This document shows positions 50,101 through 56,699 of a stretch of 64,000 bases of DNA, in pieces. The position numbers and the translations under genes were made by a program. Within the stretch, counting starts at the first letter, position 1; each line of letters opens with the position of its first letter. The notes below the pieces were generated by a model. The model was not told where the DNA came from. It did not search any database and saw nothing but the letters and a program-made list of their open reading frames with translations. This DNA is from Limnoperna fortunei (Eukaryota; Mollusca; Bivalvia; Mytilida; Modiolidae): the NCBI GenBank assembly GCA_944474755.1, contig OX104120.1, positions 26,398,863 through 26,462,862 of the forward strand, written 5' to 3'.

Positions 50101-50662
50101 ACAAATTTAAATACTGAAAGTGGTGCTAAATATGATTGATACTGTATGCATGCACAATTAATTAATTTATTTATACTTTTGTCTCTCTTTTAAGCTCACC
50201 TCTACGGTTTGCTTACAAGGATTCTTCAACAAAACTTAGATAAACAAGATAGCAGCACAAAATAATATGCATGTAAGTGGTCAATTAATTTTTTGTCCAC
50301 ATACGTTTTGTTTTCATGCTGTGCTTTTAAGTAACTTACCATGACAATGCTTTCAACCCTTCATCCAAGGAACCAACGAAATCATCAAGGGCTTCTAGAT
50401 CTGGGATGTTTTCTTGTGAATTCTTGCTAGAAAGTCGTCGCTTCTTTACAGTCTTGTATACGTCCTTGAATCCTACTTTGAATTCATCGTGACTAATTCT
50501 ACCATCTCCGTCTTTGTCTAGTTCCAAGAATATTTCGTTGAGTTCGTCTGCAGGCAAATCTCCACAAATGTGAGCTAATTCAGATTTGTCAATAAAACCA
50601 GACCCATCAAGGTCAATGATGCTAAAAAGTTGTTCTGCTTGATCATTGTCATCTTCGTACAT
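19635..50662 (-). CDS. RASEF: RASEF/Rab45-type protein: EF-hands, coiled coil, Rab GTPase
   Basis: Exons, 5' to 3': 50662-50340, 38111-37962, 37481-37391, 36266-36171, 35734-35541, 35276-35208, 29377-29290, 28571-28498, 27188-27022, 26760-26633, 26448-26224, 23666-23537, 22895-22814, 22585-22471, 22209-22090, 20485-20409, 19728-19635. All introns are GT-AG and phases agree, giving 740 residues. The start ATG at 50662 is preceded by an in-frame TGA 18 bases upstream. Two canonical EF-hand loops sit at residues 17-28 ([12 protein letters not shown]) and 49-60 ([12 protein letters not shown]). A Glu/Gln/Lys-rich coiled coil runs over about 110-330, then a Ser/Arg/Asp-rich linker. The GTPase starts near 536: P-loop GDAAVGKS 552-559, WDTAGQE 599-605, NKTD 658-661, ETSAK 692-696. 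The C-terminus is CCGK, a dicysteine end compatible with Rab-type prenylation. In known families this architecture is RASEF, a calcium-binding Rab linked to membrane traffic. About 740 residues is the length I recall for the human protein. An intermediate exon could have been missed between 38.1 and 50.3 kb. Confidence 0.93.
20513..20775. repeat. Short direct duplication, period about 168 bp
   Basis: TTTGGTACT, ATAAAGCAATAT and AAATATCAGGCTTCTG occur in the same order near 20535-20580 and again near 20703-20745, within a RASEF-type intron. The units are diverged and noncoding; the 68-codon open frame across them is incidental. Confidence 0.55.
20787..21679. mobile_element. Non-autonomous DNA transposon, pogo/Tigger-like, TA-flanked
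   Basis: The left end reads CAGTCAAATCCGATAAGTCG and the right end, reverse-complemented, CAGTCGAACCTCGTTGTCTC. Both ends are followed inward by ATCGAGTTATC/TCGAGTCAACC-type words, and both are flanked by TA (20785-20786 and 21680-21681), the target duplication of the Tc1/mariner-pogo superfamily. The CAGTNRAAYC start fits pogo/Tigger ends. The roughly 893-bp interior has no transposase-like frame, so movement would need a transposase from elsewhere. The inverted ends are imperfect, so it is not very young. Confidence 0.7.
21684..21960. mobile_element. Interspersed repeat of mytilid type
   Basis: Begins right beside the pogo-like element with AATAAAATTTACCACGCCAG and contains CGCGTTTCGTCT and GACTCATCAGTGGC, motifs I recall as very abundant in Mytilus transcripts. 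It ends with GGACGGACGAACGAACTAAA and GGGTATACCCC-like palindromic sequence. Its class (SINE-like or satellite-like) cannot be fixed from one copy. A weak partial relative (CTACGCCAGACACGCTTTTT) is at 28778-28797. Confidence 0.5.
23127..23160. repeat. (AT)n microsatellite
   Basis: An uninterrupted TA dinucleotide run in a RASEF-type intron. Length is likely to vary between individuals and assemblies. Confidence 0.9.
23838..24850 (+). mobile_element. Interspersed repeat family A, copy 1, with nested SINE
   Basis: This is homologous in the same orientation to 59322-60098. Shared segments include AATAACAAGGAAACCGAC, the TGGAATGTTGCTATCGATA segment, AAGTCATCA and the GCTGAATGTGAAATTAAAG-like segment near the end. 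No protein motif was found in any frame, so the class is unknown. It lies in a RASEF-type intron between 26224 and 23666 and is interrupted by the SINE at about 24440-24620. Confidence 0.65.
24440..24620 (-). mobile_element. tRNA-derived SINE, nested in repeat family A
   Basis: On the minus strand the block begins near 24613 with AAGGTAGTTCGTCTA, resembling a Pol III A box region of a tRNA. About 35 bases on it has GATTCGAGTCT, close to the B-box consensus GGTTCGANTCC. It continues with the conserved segment read on + as GGAGGAAGCCGGAGTACC, which I know as common in mollusc genomes. The sister copy of the surrounding repeat at 59.3-60.1 kb lacks this block, which supports a later insertion. 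Confidence 0.65.
24929..25960. repeat. Three diverged tandem units of about 303-324 bp
   Basis: The palindromic landmark CCGTTTCCATGGAAAC or its close variant recurs at about 25096, 25420 and 25723. Each time it is preceded by a TTTGGAATTTTC segment and followed by GCATTATCTTGGTAA-like sequence, a poly-G or GGAGG tract, and CAACATGCT. Each unit begins with a CTTTCCGCTCAATCTTG-like segment. Three consecutive open frames (25033-25900) are created by the repeats and are not genes. Located in a RASEF-type intron. Confidence 0.75.
26224..28571 (-). other. Linker exons of the RASEF-type gene (Ser/Asp/Arg-rich)
   Basis: Four exons (28571-28498, 27188-27022, 26760-26633, 26448-26224) encode the segment between the coiled coil and the GTPase. 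They contain acidic [12 protein letters not shown], basic QRSRRRRKN and the alternating [15 protein letters not shown] run. There is no folded-domain motif, so the segment is likely disordered. The phases 0/2/1/0/0 agree across the group. The 39-bp 5' part of exon 28571-28498 and its acceptor are also found, copied, at 31217-31255 inside the LINE. Confidence 0.85.
28533..28912. repeat. Source copy of a 380-bp segment duplicated into the LINE
   Basis: Bases 28533-28912 (39 bp of a RASEF exon plus the adjacent intron) reappear at 31217-31596 in the same orientation. Reading the two copies side by side I found no mismatch. The source lies less than 1 kb from the LINE's left edge. Confidence 0.9.
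29671..29681 (+). promoter_or_regulatory. YY1-like motif in LINE 5' UTR
   Basis: CAAGATGGCGG lies 51 bases upstream of the ORF1 AUG. It matches the core of the YY1 consensus (AANATGGCGGC) and, by analogy, the YY1 site in the 5' UTR of mammalian L1, which positions the transcription start. Here function is inference. Confidence 0.4.
29732..30877 (+). CDS. LINE ORF1p: L1-type RNA-binding chaperone
   Basis: The protein has 381 residues. A basic, Asn/Ser/Lys-rich N-terminus ([14 protein letters not shown] near residue 30) is followed by a Met/Pro/Gln-rich stretch. A predicted coiled coil with regular hydrophobic spacing spans about residues 131-245 ([35 protein letters not shown]). From about residue 252 there is an RRM-like segment beginning [15 protein letters not shown], then a C-terminal domain with [18 protein letters not shown] and a final [11 protein letters not shown]. 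This order (coiled coil, RRM, C-terminal domain) is that of L1-type ORF1p, which trimerises and binds the element's RNA. The frame is intact. The first ATG (29732) is used; no other start competes in this frame nearby. Confidence 0.85.
   Translation: MPPRGTKRPNNSNTSDISANNDSTGKKPSKKKNKRKNNKQSTDVNKGDHTCTGDNPNVNKQTHSTVNSVSMNSYNQPHRSFDLSQMYSSSPMFQMQNSNMCSTPNPGMMFPVHTQQTPHGFSQPFTESKPSWVDELFRKMDHFESKLNKLDQIDNVVTSINSKVTKLEQDFKLLDSRMNEVERGSQLISDEFDQQKSDILKLKTDFDKFSRKFNPSVVQNASVVDKISESLEDLRRENDRLKGNFLDIQMKSMRNNLVFFNVPEAEDEQCIDVIRAFCNDLLKIEDAATKLATSGAERLGKKGENVGPMLVKFCNFESRDIVKRSAKNLKDTEFGISEQLPVEIQKRRREQLPLLKELRDKDIKAYFVKDKIFVGGKEYVP
30882..31316 (+). pseudogene. LINE ORF2, 5' fragment (endonuclease N-terminus)
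   Basis: Starts with ATG four bases after the ORF1 TAG, an arrangement that suggests termination-reinitiation; the frame is also open upstream to 30831. It encodes the first part of an APE-type endonuclease: [27 protein letters not shown] and [11 protein letters not shown]. At 31219 the LINE sequence stops and the frame runs into the copied RASEF exon/intron segment, ending at 31316. The endonuclease lacks its GDxN and SDH motifs in this fragment. Without the 615-bp insertion the frame would continue directly into the downstream ORF, because 615 is divisible by three. Confidence 0.8.
31220..31834. repeat. 615-bp composite insertion splitting LINE ORF2
   Basis: The insertion has three parts. 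First, 31220-31596 is the copy of RASEF exon/intron DNA from 28536-28912 (homology begins at 31217 through a shared TGA). Second, 31597-31617 is a 21-bp filler. Third, 31619-31834 is a direct repeat of LINE bases 31004-31219. The filler contains TTTGTTTTAGTGA (31602-31614), the reverse complement of 29375-29387, which is the acceptor of the neighbouring RASEF exon. Both repeats look identical to their sources. This may be a template-switching rearrangement or an assembly error. Confidence 0.85.
31611..34886 (+). pseudogene. LINE ORF2, main fragment: endonuclease and reverse transcriptase
   Basis: An open frame of 1091 codons with the remaining ORF2 motifs. The endonuclease part repeats SETWLKEN at its start, then GDLNSRIG (about residue 121), NDYLLV and FSDHMPI (about 230). 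The reverse transcriptase has [53 protein letters not shown] (about 660) and the catalytic FADDTVLF (about 703). The C-terminus has a zinc-knuckle-like [20 protein letters not shown] (about 1018). All catalytic residues of the RT are present. The frame lacks a natural start because the true ORF2 start is at 30882. Apart from the insertion I see no stop or frameshift, so the element was probably active recently. Confidence 0.88.
34887..35010 (+). other. LINE 3' UTR and tail
   Basis: A short AT-rich 3' UTR after the ORF2 TAA. AATAAA at 34985-34990 is followed by CTATTCAATTCAATTCATTG, a short pentamer-like tail in place of poly-A. Intron sequence resumes after it. Confidence 0.65.
35208..38111 (-). 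other. Coiled-coil exons of the RASEF-type gene
   Basis: Five exons (38111-37962, 37481-37391, 36266-36171, 35734-35541, 35276-35208) encode a continuous Glu/Gln/Lys-rich helix of about 200 residues. It starts with [20 protein letters not shown] and runs through [39 protein letters not shown] and [12 protein letters not shown]. The exon at 29377-29290 continues it with [18 protein letters not shown]. In RASEF this region mediates self-association. The intervening introns hold no recognised element. Confidence 0.88.
38112..39902. other. Intron sequence
   Basis: AT-rich intron of the RASEF-type gene. Open frames at 39228-39560 and 39707-39892 have no recognised motif. The second lies just before the possible + strand exons at 39.9-40.4 kb, but its possible donor sites do not match their phase. 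Confidence 0.4.
39904..40371 (+). CDS. Possible two 3' exons of a small gene nested in a RASEF intron
   Basis: Two segments on the strand opposite to RASEF look like exons. The first starts after ATTTTGTATTAG-type acceptor sequence near 39909, encodes [20 protein letters not shown] then EKK, and ends at a donor, AAAAAG|GTATGA, near 39979. The second starts after TTTATTGTTTCAG near 40322, encodes [15 protein letters not shown] and stops at TGA (40369-40371). Joined, the phase is consistent and the peptide is hydrophilic with normal codon use. No first exon that fits phase 2 was found, and the family was not recognised. It could be a real short gene, a decayed one or chance. Confidence 0.35.
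40385..41085. repeat. Diverged tandem repeat, period about 155-160 bp
   Basis: TTCATTATGTGTGCAAATAG (about 40650), CTTCTTTATGTGTACAAACA (about 40810) and the CTATTATTTGTACAAACAT segment (about 40960) mark consecutive diverged units, each followed by a GTAGCTCT-like or ATCGCTCTGAAA word. The block closes with GGACGGACGGACAATGG, a closing motif like that of the repeat at 21.7-21.96 kb. Its organisation resembles the tandem block at 56.7-57.3 kb. Noncoding. Confidence 0.5.
41786..41861. repeat. Perfect-stem hairpin of 76 nt (foldback or miRNA-like)
   Basis: AGAATCTTACATTAGTAC (41786-41803) is exactly complementary to GTACTAATGTAAGATTCT (41844-41861). An inner stem GGATTATCG (41808-41816)/CGATAATCC (41831-41839) closes a 14-nt loop, with a small internal loop between the stems. 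It lies in an intron of the RASEF-type gene and can fold in either strand's transcript. Confidence 0.85.
42305..43190 (-). pseudogene. 5'-truncated LINE ORF2 remnant (CR1/jockey-like C-terminus)
   Basis: A minus-strand frame of 318 codons (to 43261) whose LINE-like part starts near 43190 with [17 protein letters not shown]. It continues with [19 protein letters not shown] and [20 protein letters not shown], which belong to the C-terminal RT region of CR1/jockey/L2-like elements. It ends with [20 protein letters not shown], a Cys-Cys-His-Cys motif. The catalytic palm is absent. The family differs from the LINE at 29.6-35.0 kb. The first codons upstream of 43190 may be host sequence. It ends 72-143 bp downstream of the donor of the alternative RASEF first exon. 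Confidence 0.85.
43333..43619 (-). CDS. Alternative first exon of the RASEF-type gene, with an EF-hand
   Basis: An open exon of 287 nt starting at ATG 43619 and ending at a donor AAA|GTAAGT (43333/43332) in phase 2. This is the same phase as the distal first exon 50662-50340, so both can join the exon starting at 38111. It encodes 95 residues, including one complete EF-hand loop, [12 protein letters not shown] (residues 46-57), preceded by helix [13 protein letters not shown]. Position 12 is Asp instead of the usual Glu. A degenerate partner hand may lie at about residues 10-30. No pyrimidine tract and acceptor precede the ATG, so it reads as a first exon with its own promoter. A transcript from here would encode 728 residues with one canonical hand instead of two. 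It could instead be the relic of a local duplication. Confidence 0.75.
43620..45780. other. Noncoding DNA upstream of the alternative first exon
   Basis: No exon or repeat was recognised. A promoter for the alternative RASEF first exon would be expected here, but no TATA box or other clear core element was distinguished in the AT-rich background. Frames at 44349-44585 (+) and 44376-44573 (-) overlap on opposite strands and match no motif. Confidence 0.35.
45781..46407. repeat. 33-bp GC-rich minisatellite, about 19 copies
   Basis: Near-perfect tandem units of 33 bp with the core GTCCAGCAGGGGATCCTCGG followed by GAGCTTAAG and T or A. Each unit has a GGATCC and most have a CTTAAG palindrome. 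Variation is mainly the A/T at the junction, CCCGGG for CTCGGG once, and a few changes in the GAGCTTAAG part. Since 33 is a multiple of three, stop-free frames persist on both strands: 236 codons on + ([11 protein letters not shown]), 239 and 223 on - ([22 protein letters not shown]). None is likely to be a gene. The array contrasts sharply in GC with its surroundings and lies 2.2 kb upstream of the alternative RASEF first exon. Confidence 0.95.
46560..46990 (+). pseudogene. LINE ORF2 3' fragment with frameshift
   Basis: Frame 1 encodes [20 protein letters not shown] then [14 protein letters not shown] to a stop near 46677. Frame 2 (46667-46903) continues the same protein as [20 protein letters not shown] and ends at 46901-46903. 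Together they correspond to the last roughly 110 residues of an ORF2 of the same type as the LINE at 29.6-35.0 kb, whose equivalent is [18 protein letters not shown] frameshift and loss of the first cysteines break it. An AT-rich 3' UTR ends in A-rich sequence near 46985-47005. Confidence 0.75.
47015..47200. mobile_element. Possible SINE-like interspersed repeat
   Basis: CCCCAGTACTCCTGCTTTCT followed by CCCAAATAATAATTAAACGCC and ATAGCTGAAAAATCGTGG resembles the conserved 3' part of SINE-like repeats common in mollusc genomes. Only one copy is in the window, so this rests on recognition. Confidence 0.4.
47201..50339. other. First intron of the RASEF-type gene, 5' part
   Basis: Noncoding AT-rich sequence. 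Frames at 48449-48817 and 49659-49970 on + have no motif or splice context that would support a gene. Confidence 0.4.
50340..50662 (-). other. Distal first exon of the RASEF-type gene (EF-hand pair)
   Basis: This is the first exon used in the 740-residue model. ATG at 50662 has an in-frame TGA 18 bases upstream; the donor is CATG|GTAAGT at 50340/50339, phase 2. It encodes both canonical EF-hands and a tail with a KKRRLSSKN basic patch, ending DEGLKAL. Both loops have the calcium-coordinating residues at positions 1, 3, 5 and 12. Confidence 0.9.
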
Positions 50663-53600
50663 GTTTCTTTCCGTTATTCACAGCCGTTTGCGTGTTTTCA
50701 TGAAAATTTCATAATAACAACTAAAAAAAAAGACAAAAGACGTATACGCCAGCAGGAGTGGTGCAAACCTCATTACCAATAGACATACATATTGCCTTAA
50801 ACTGCCATGAACACACGGCTTATTTAGCTATATTGACCGTGTGTATATGTACATGTACAATTGAAATTTTAAAATTAATGAGACGTAAGAAGCAATAACC
50901 AGCTTGAAAAAAAACTTTTGTCGGGTCATCACAATGGCATATCAGCAACCAACAAAAAAACCGTTGAGGTGTTGCATAAATTATATGAATTTAACAAACT
51001 TAAATTAATGTCTTACCTTTAAATTATGACCTTATTACACTAAATGAACAACGCACATGCATATACATTTTAACATTTTGGAATTAGTAAATCGGATTAG
51101 TTTCGAGTAATTAACATCTAAAGGTAAACATAGTTATTGCAAAGTAAGTTCTATAGTAAATACAGTAGCTTTGGTGTCAATTAGTGTTACATTAGGGATT
51201 ATAAACTTCAAATAAATTGCAGTAAAAACAAGATTTATTGTATTATTCAGGATCAACTCCGAAAAAAGCATTAGATTAAGCAATTATATTTTTGAATTGC
51301 CTTAAAAAATTAAAACTAATGTTTATAAAAATCGCATACAAATTCAACAATATATTCGCTCGGCGAAATATCACCTTAAATTTATGGTTTGAACGTTATA
51401 TATATTTGAAAGAATGGTTTTCACTAAATCGAAATCTTAAAGACATTCTATATTGATGTTTCATTCAAAGGTGTATTTTATCCAATTGTCTAATAAGATA
51501 TTATTTAAGGTGGAAAAATATTTTAAATTTATCTTTTAACTTAATGTATACAACTGTGCAGATTTAGAAGTGTAAATCACTGCCTGCCTATAGACTTGGG
51601 AAGGTAATAATTATCACATGAGACGAAAAGATATGCTTACATAGTGGCTGTATGGACATATGTTATGAATTCCATTATATTCTGGCATGCAAACTTTGTT
51701 AAAAGGAAAGAAAAAGAGTCTTTGCCATACAAATGTAAATAACATTAACAAATTAATTCGGTTTCATCACACTCAATTCAAGAATTACAAAGCCTATATA
51801 CTACCTATAAAACTTGCGTGAAAGTCAACCATCCTGGTGGAGCACTTTACTGTTTACTTAGGACATATTTGTATACATATCTCACACATGCATTGACAGA
51901 CTTAATTCTCTGTATGCTTAGAAAAAACATATCATTCATTCTTCCAATATTTTGGTTTGAAAACACTCATCACTTTTAAAACATGTGTTGTAGTTTAACA
52001 GGTGCTAACCATTTAACTCTAATTGTCCACTTTATCAAATGCCTTACAAAGAACATAGAGAACTATAAAGTATCCCGGAGATTTTCGGTTGCGTATATAC
52101 AATTTAAAATAAAAAAAGCACCAATTCTTTACATATCACATGTCGCATTACATTGGAAATATTCAAATGAAGACAAGTTCAATAATATCTGTTGTTTCTG
52201 TGGATGTAGGTCGCTTAGATTTTTATAAATATGAATTTGTGTCATTGATTTATAATTGAATATCAAGTTTATCTGTAATATCTAGTTAGTGCATTAATGT
52301 CGGTTTAAAATGCATGGATTAATCTGAAACATATTTCAATAAGATTTCATATTTGGGTATTTTGTTGATTTCAGAATCATATGAAATTTATTCGGACCGA
52401 TTTAAAAATGTATCTATTAACAAATTATTATTTTTAATCCAAATAACAAATACATTGATGACTAATTTTAAAAGAATCTATTGATTTTAATAGGAAGTCC
52501 AACAGCTGGTACACTGATAGATAACACTGGTATTACATTTGACTGCATAATATACATGTTTGTTTTTGCAAACAGAACAAACATCTAAAAACGCTGTTCC
52601 GTTCAGTTTGTCATTGAATATATAGAGGGTTACTTGGTTATACTAAGTCGAGAGTTCCAAGCATGTAGTGTAAGGGAAAGTTAACCAAAGTACACAATCA
52701 ATTCAGACACTAATTCATGTTAACAAATTTATTATTTGAAAGAATTTCAATAAAACCCCTATTTTGGCTTCCCTCAAACAGGAACCTATAAATCAACTTA
52801 GTTATACTAGTCCCAGCCTCAAACAAACATATATATAAGAAAACCAGATACAAACCACGAAGTAATACCAATTGTGTAATATAGAGTGAAACACAAAGAT
52901 GACCATAAATATTTACTCAGTTGAAAACATCACTCATATTTAGTAATGTTCATGTAAACACTTGTGCCGTATAATAGAAAATTAACGTTCTAGAGACCCA
53001 GCTTATTTCATTTATTGTTATTTAGTCCAGTCTGTTTGGTTAACGCATTTTTTCGAGACTGTTTAAATCACCTTAAAGTCGTCAGTAAAACATATCGTGT
53101 GTAAAACCGCAAAATATTGTACCATATATCGTCAATATTAAATTGAAAGGGAAGTTTGATATCGGAACTTAATAATGTCAAACGACAGGAATAATAGTAA
53201 TCGCGGGCCAATTGTTTGTTATTTCTCAGTAGAAATCATTCAGATGTGTTACCCTATACGCACCAAGTCTTTCTTACCTGCAGTAAACATAGGTCGGAAA
53301 TACATATACGATTTTAATGTGTATTCGCTATTGCACACGATCAGGCTTTCCATTTTAATAATCTGACAACACCACCACGAGACAGCAGCAGTATCCGCCA
53401 CCTAGTTTCACCTGGAATCCTTTCCATTGTCCAGGTAGAAACGAGTTTTTTCTTTAATCAATAGACTATCACCCAAATTAAGCTTACAAGTTTCAGATAT
53501 GTAAGTACGAATATTGTAGACATATAGGTAAATATCTATTGCCAGGTCAATTCGTAGTTCGAATGTCACCAAGAACTTAACCCGTGAGTTTTAAACATGT

Positions 53601-53909
53601 AAACAAACTTGAGTATGACATTTGTTCAATAAGTCCTCTTGAAAGTAACCATTTTACTTGTGGTCACCTGGTACAATGACGTTTGTTGGCGACGTCTAGC
53701 GTATTGTATTTATCATCATTACATTCATTGTCAACAACTACACAAAATCAAGGACAAATTCCAGAGACCTCAGACAACAAAACGTTTTCAATGCCGATTT
53801 ATTATCCTTTATTGAATACCGCGGGTTCATCGACTTCAACTTAAACTTTACCAGTGAAACATATTGTAACAAAAGTTCTATCCGGCAATAAATTGTATTA
53901 TGAAAGAAG
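50663..53909. other. Upstream region of the RASEF-type gene, noncoding
   Basis: The main promoter of the RASEF-type gene should lie at the left end of this stretch. No CpG-rich segment or unambiguous core promoter motif was seen. No gene or repeat was recognised up to 53.9 kb. Confidence 0.4.
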
Positions 53910-53976
53910 ATGAATGAAAGTGAAGGAAACCTGTGTGTTATCTGTAGAAAAAGAAAATCGGTTAGACATGTCCCAG
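53910..53976 (+). CDS. Possible first exon of an unidentified + strand gene
   Basis: ATG at 53910 opens a frame reading MNESEGNLCVICRKRKSVRH then VPG, ending at a good donor, CCCAG|GTAAGG. A CxxC pair and a basic stretch are present. No continuing exon was recognised downstream within the window, and the next 10 kb is repeat-rich. It may be chance. Confidence 0.25.
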
Positions 53977-54075
53977 GTAAGGGAACTGGGTTAATGTATA
54001 CTTTACATGTATAAAACCATTACAACAGCAACATAACGTGACTTTATAAAAGTAATTTCCATAGAGTCTACAGTC

Positions 54076-54513
54076 TGGTTGCATAACACCAAAGTAAGGG
54101 TCCCAATACACTAAATACAGCATGGTAGCAAAACGCCAAAGTTAAGATACCAATACACCAAAGTTAAGATACCAATACACCAAAGTCAGGGTACCAATAC
54201 ACCAACTATAGATCCTGGTTGCATTACACCAAAGTAAGGGTACCAATACACTAAATACAGTATGGTATCGTTATACCAAAAGTAGGGTACCAATACACGA
54301 ACGTAAGGGTACCAATACACCAAATACAGCTTTATAGCATTACACCACAGTAAGGGTGTCAATACACCAAATACAACATGGTACCAATACACCAAAGTAA
54401 GGGTACCAGTACACCAAATACAGCATGGTAGCAGTACACCAAAGTTAGGGTACCAAAACACCAAAGTAAGAGTACCAATACTTCAAATACAGCCTGGTAG
54501 CATTACACCAAAT
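54076..54513. repeat. Degenerate minisatellite, part 1 (before SINE)
   Basis: Many variants of ACACCAAAGTAAGGGTACCA and CACCAAATACAGCATGGTAG alternate. The words are shared but spacing is irregular, as in an old tandem array. The 92-codon minus frame (54186-54464) is a by-product. Confidence 0.8.
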
Positions 54514-54918
54514 TCAGGGCTGGGACCATACTTGGAGGGTTACCAGTGCTCGACCCACAGAGCAGCCCAGCGCGTCCCCGGGTGGCGGATAGGGGGGTTG
54601 TCAGGTCATTATACGGAAAGCCTGACCGCGTACCGTAGTGGGTAACGTGTTTGGAGAATGCCACGCTCCTTGCACGATAAAGACCCCTTTTGTAGATTTC
54701 GAAAAAGAGTAGGCTCATTTTAGCCGCTACAAAAGGCTAAATTTTCCGCCCCTACACGAAACTCCATACTTTTCCAGTGGCAGTCAAAATTGTATTTCCT
54801 GTGACCCATCCCACCCCCCATTTTCCGTTGATGTATTGTTTGTTAACTTGTTTCCGTCCTGAATATAGCTGAAATAGTGCTCGCTGGGCGTAAAGTAAAC
54901 ATCCAATCAATCAATCAG
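54514..54918 (+). mobile_element. SINE-like repeat, copy 2, inserted in a minisatellite
   Basis: About 400 bp starting CAGGGCTGGGACCATACTTG and ending in CCAATCAATCAATCA, a tetranucleotide tail. It is homologous to 5423-5762 in opposite orientation. Minisatellite words resume after it at 54925 (CTACAGGGTACCAAGG, CATTACACCAAAGTAAGGG), so it inserted into an existing array. Confidence 0.75.
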
Positions 54919-54924
54919 CCAACT

Positions 54925-55000
54925 ACAGGGTACCAAGGTAGATATAATTCTCTATAGTTAGCTCAGCATTACACCAAAGTAAGGGTACCAAGATATATAC
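54925..55000. repeat. Degenerate minisatellite, part 2 (after SINE)
   Basis: Continuation of the array at 54076-54513, with GCATTACACCAAAGTAAGGG and GTACCAAG words. Confidence 0.7.
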
Positions 55001-55323
55001 TATATATTTAGCGCTTGTTTGGTCGAATTTAAATTACTACTAATAATACTCTGACATAATTAACACCAAATCAGTAACTCAGAGAGAACCTACAAAGTGA
55101 GGACAAAGACAAGATTGGTTTTATCTATAAAATAACTACTGAATCACGTCCATGCATGTTAGGCTGCGCCTTCAAAGGTAACAAACAAGGTACAGAGTGC
55201 AGATTAAAGCAGATATCAGTCTTTAGATACTTATCCATTTTTGTAATAGCGAGAACAAATGAAACAAACATATAAGACATAAACAGGCAACTGATTTTTA
55301 TTTCAGAAATAATTTATGCATGT

Positions 55324-55446
55324 CATACTTTGTTGTTGTTTTAATACTTGTGGGCATTATACTCGTGAATATTTTACCTTGAGCGATAGCGAGTGGTAAG
55401 ATTTCACAATATAATGCCCATCCATGTTAAAACTACAATAAGTATG
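55324..55446. repeat. Imperfect foldback element, about 123 bp
   Basis: The left arm CATACTT..TTGTTTTAA..TGGGCATTATA pairs with the right arm TATAATGCCCA..TTAAAAC..AAGTATG, continuing inward to TTTTACC/GGTAAGA around a loop containing GAGCGATAGCGAG. The arms are about 50 bp each with scattered mismatches. MITE-like; no target duplication was confirmed. Confidence 0.75.
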
Positions 55447-55703
55447 TTATCAAGCATTTTTTCAGTTCTAATTATGACAAATACGGTAATCTATACATTG
55501 TAGCGGCATATAAATGTGCTCCAGTGTATGGCTGTTTCACGTACCTCCCGCGTGTAATATTGTAGAGTTGTTAGAATAATTTATTGAGAGTATGTTAAAT
55601 CATACAAATTTCAGAACTCAGACTAAAAATAACAGTATTATAAACGATAATTATGATAATAACATATAACATAGTTATTGTTTAAATAAGTTTATTACAT
55701 CTA

Positions 55704-55770
55704 CAAAAAAAAAAACAAAAACAAAAACAAAAAACAAAAAACAAAAAACAAAAAAAAAAAACAAAAAACA
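55704..55770. repeat. A-rich (A)nC simple repeat
   Basis: Low-complexity tract of AAAAAC and AAAAAAC words. Confidence 0.9.
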
Positions 55771-56500
55771 CAGAATACGCATGTGCGAACTAAATTTATT
55801 GTAATTTTAACACGGCTTTGTTTACATAGCTAAAACAGGACGTCATATTAGCATTAAATCGGTCAAATTAAATCCCTGTTACACAATATTAATTAAAAAT
55901 CACAGCATTGTGATAAAAAATATCGATTTAGTATCCCTGCTCTACTTAAACGCAAGTATTCTGACTACGCATTTCGGAATTATAATAATATGCAATTGTT
56001 AATCTCCATCAAGAATGTCGCAAAATGGTAAAGATAGTTAGTCATCTAATATTGATCACCTGGGTATAAACACTTTGACAACGAATTCGAGCCTGACTTT
56101 AGGCAGGAAGTGCTAGACCATATTGTTAATTGACAAGGATTGCCAGTTTTTTTTTGTTTTTTTTTTTACAAAAGTCTTTAACGGGTACTCGGGCTTTTTC
56201 CTTGAACGAAAAATGTACGCTATAATACAAACAAATGAAATTGCTGAAAGTGGCGTAAAACCACATTAACACTAACAGACTAGCAAGACTTTTCTTAGAA
56301 TGGAAATGCCAGCTCGTTTATTTATGACCATACTAGAATATCTATAACTACTGTAATTAGATATAAGATTTTTTATATGATCTGTACTAGGGGTGAGATC
56401 TAGTTGGAGTTTAGGAAATGTGTTGGCTTTCAACCTTGATGTAACTTGTCAGTTTCCTTGCTGAATGTCAGGGTTCTCAAAGCGTAGTACAGCTTCTATT
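55771..56500. other. Noncoding DNA
   Basis: AT-rich, no gene. A GAAATTGCTGAAAGTGGCGT segment near 56236-56255 recalls the 3' end of SINE-like repeats but is too short to call. Confidence 0.35.
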
Positions 56501-56501
56501 C

Positions 56502-56526
56502 ACATCACACACACACACACACACAC
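56502..56526. repeat. (CA)n microsatellite
   Basis: About twelve CA dinucleotides. Confidence 0.9.
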
Positions 56527-56699
56527 AAACATGGTTGAAATGTATATGTTGTTATTTGTTTTCTTTATGTCATATTTAGTTTAGTTTGTATTTAGATGTT
56601 TTTGTAGTGGACACCTATTTTGATAGAAAAAGTGTAGTTAAAAGGATAGAAGATAAAGTGAAGAAAACACCCAAAATAAATCTAGAAAAAGTAATTCAT

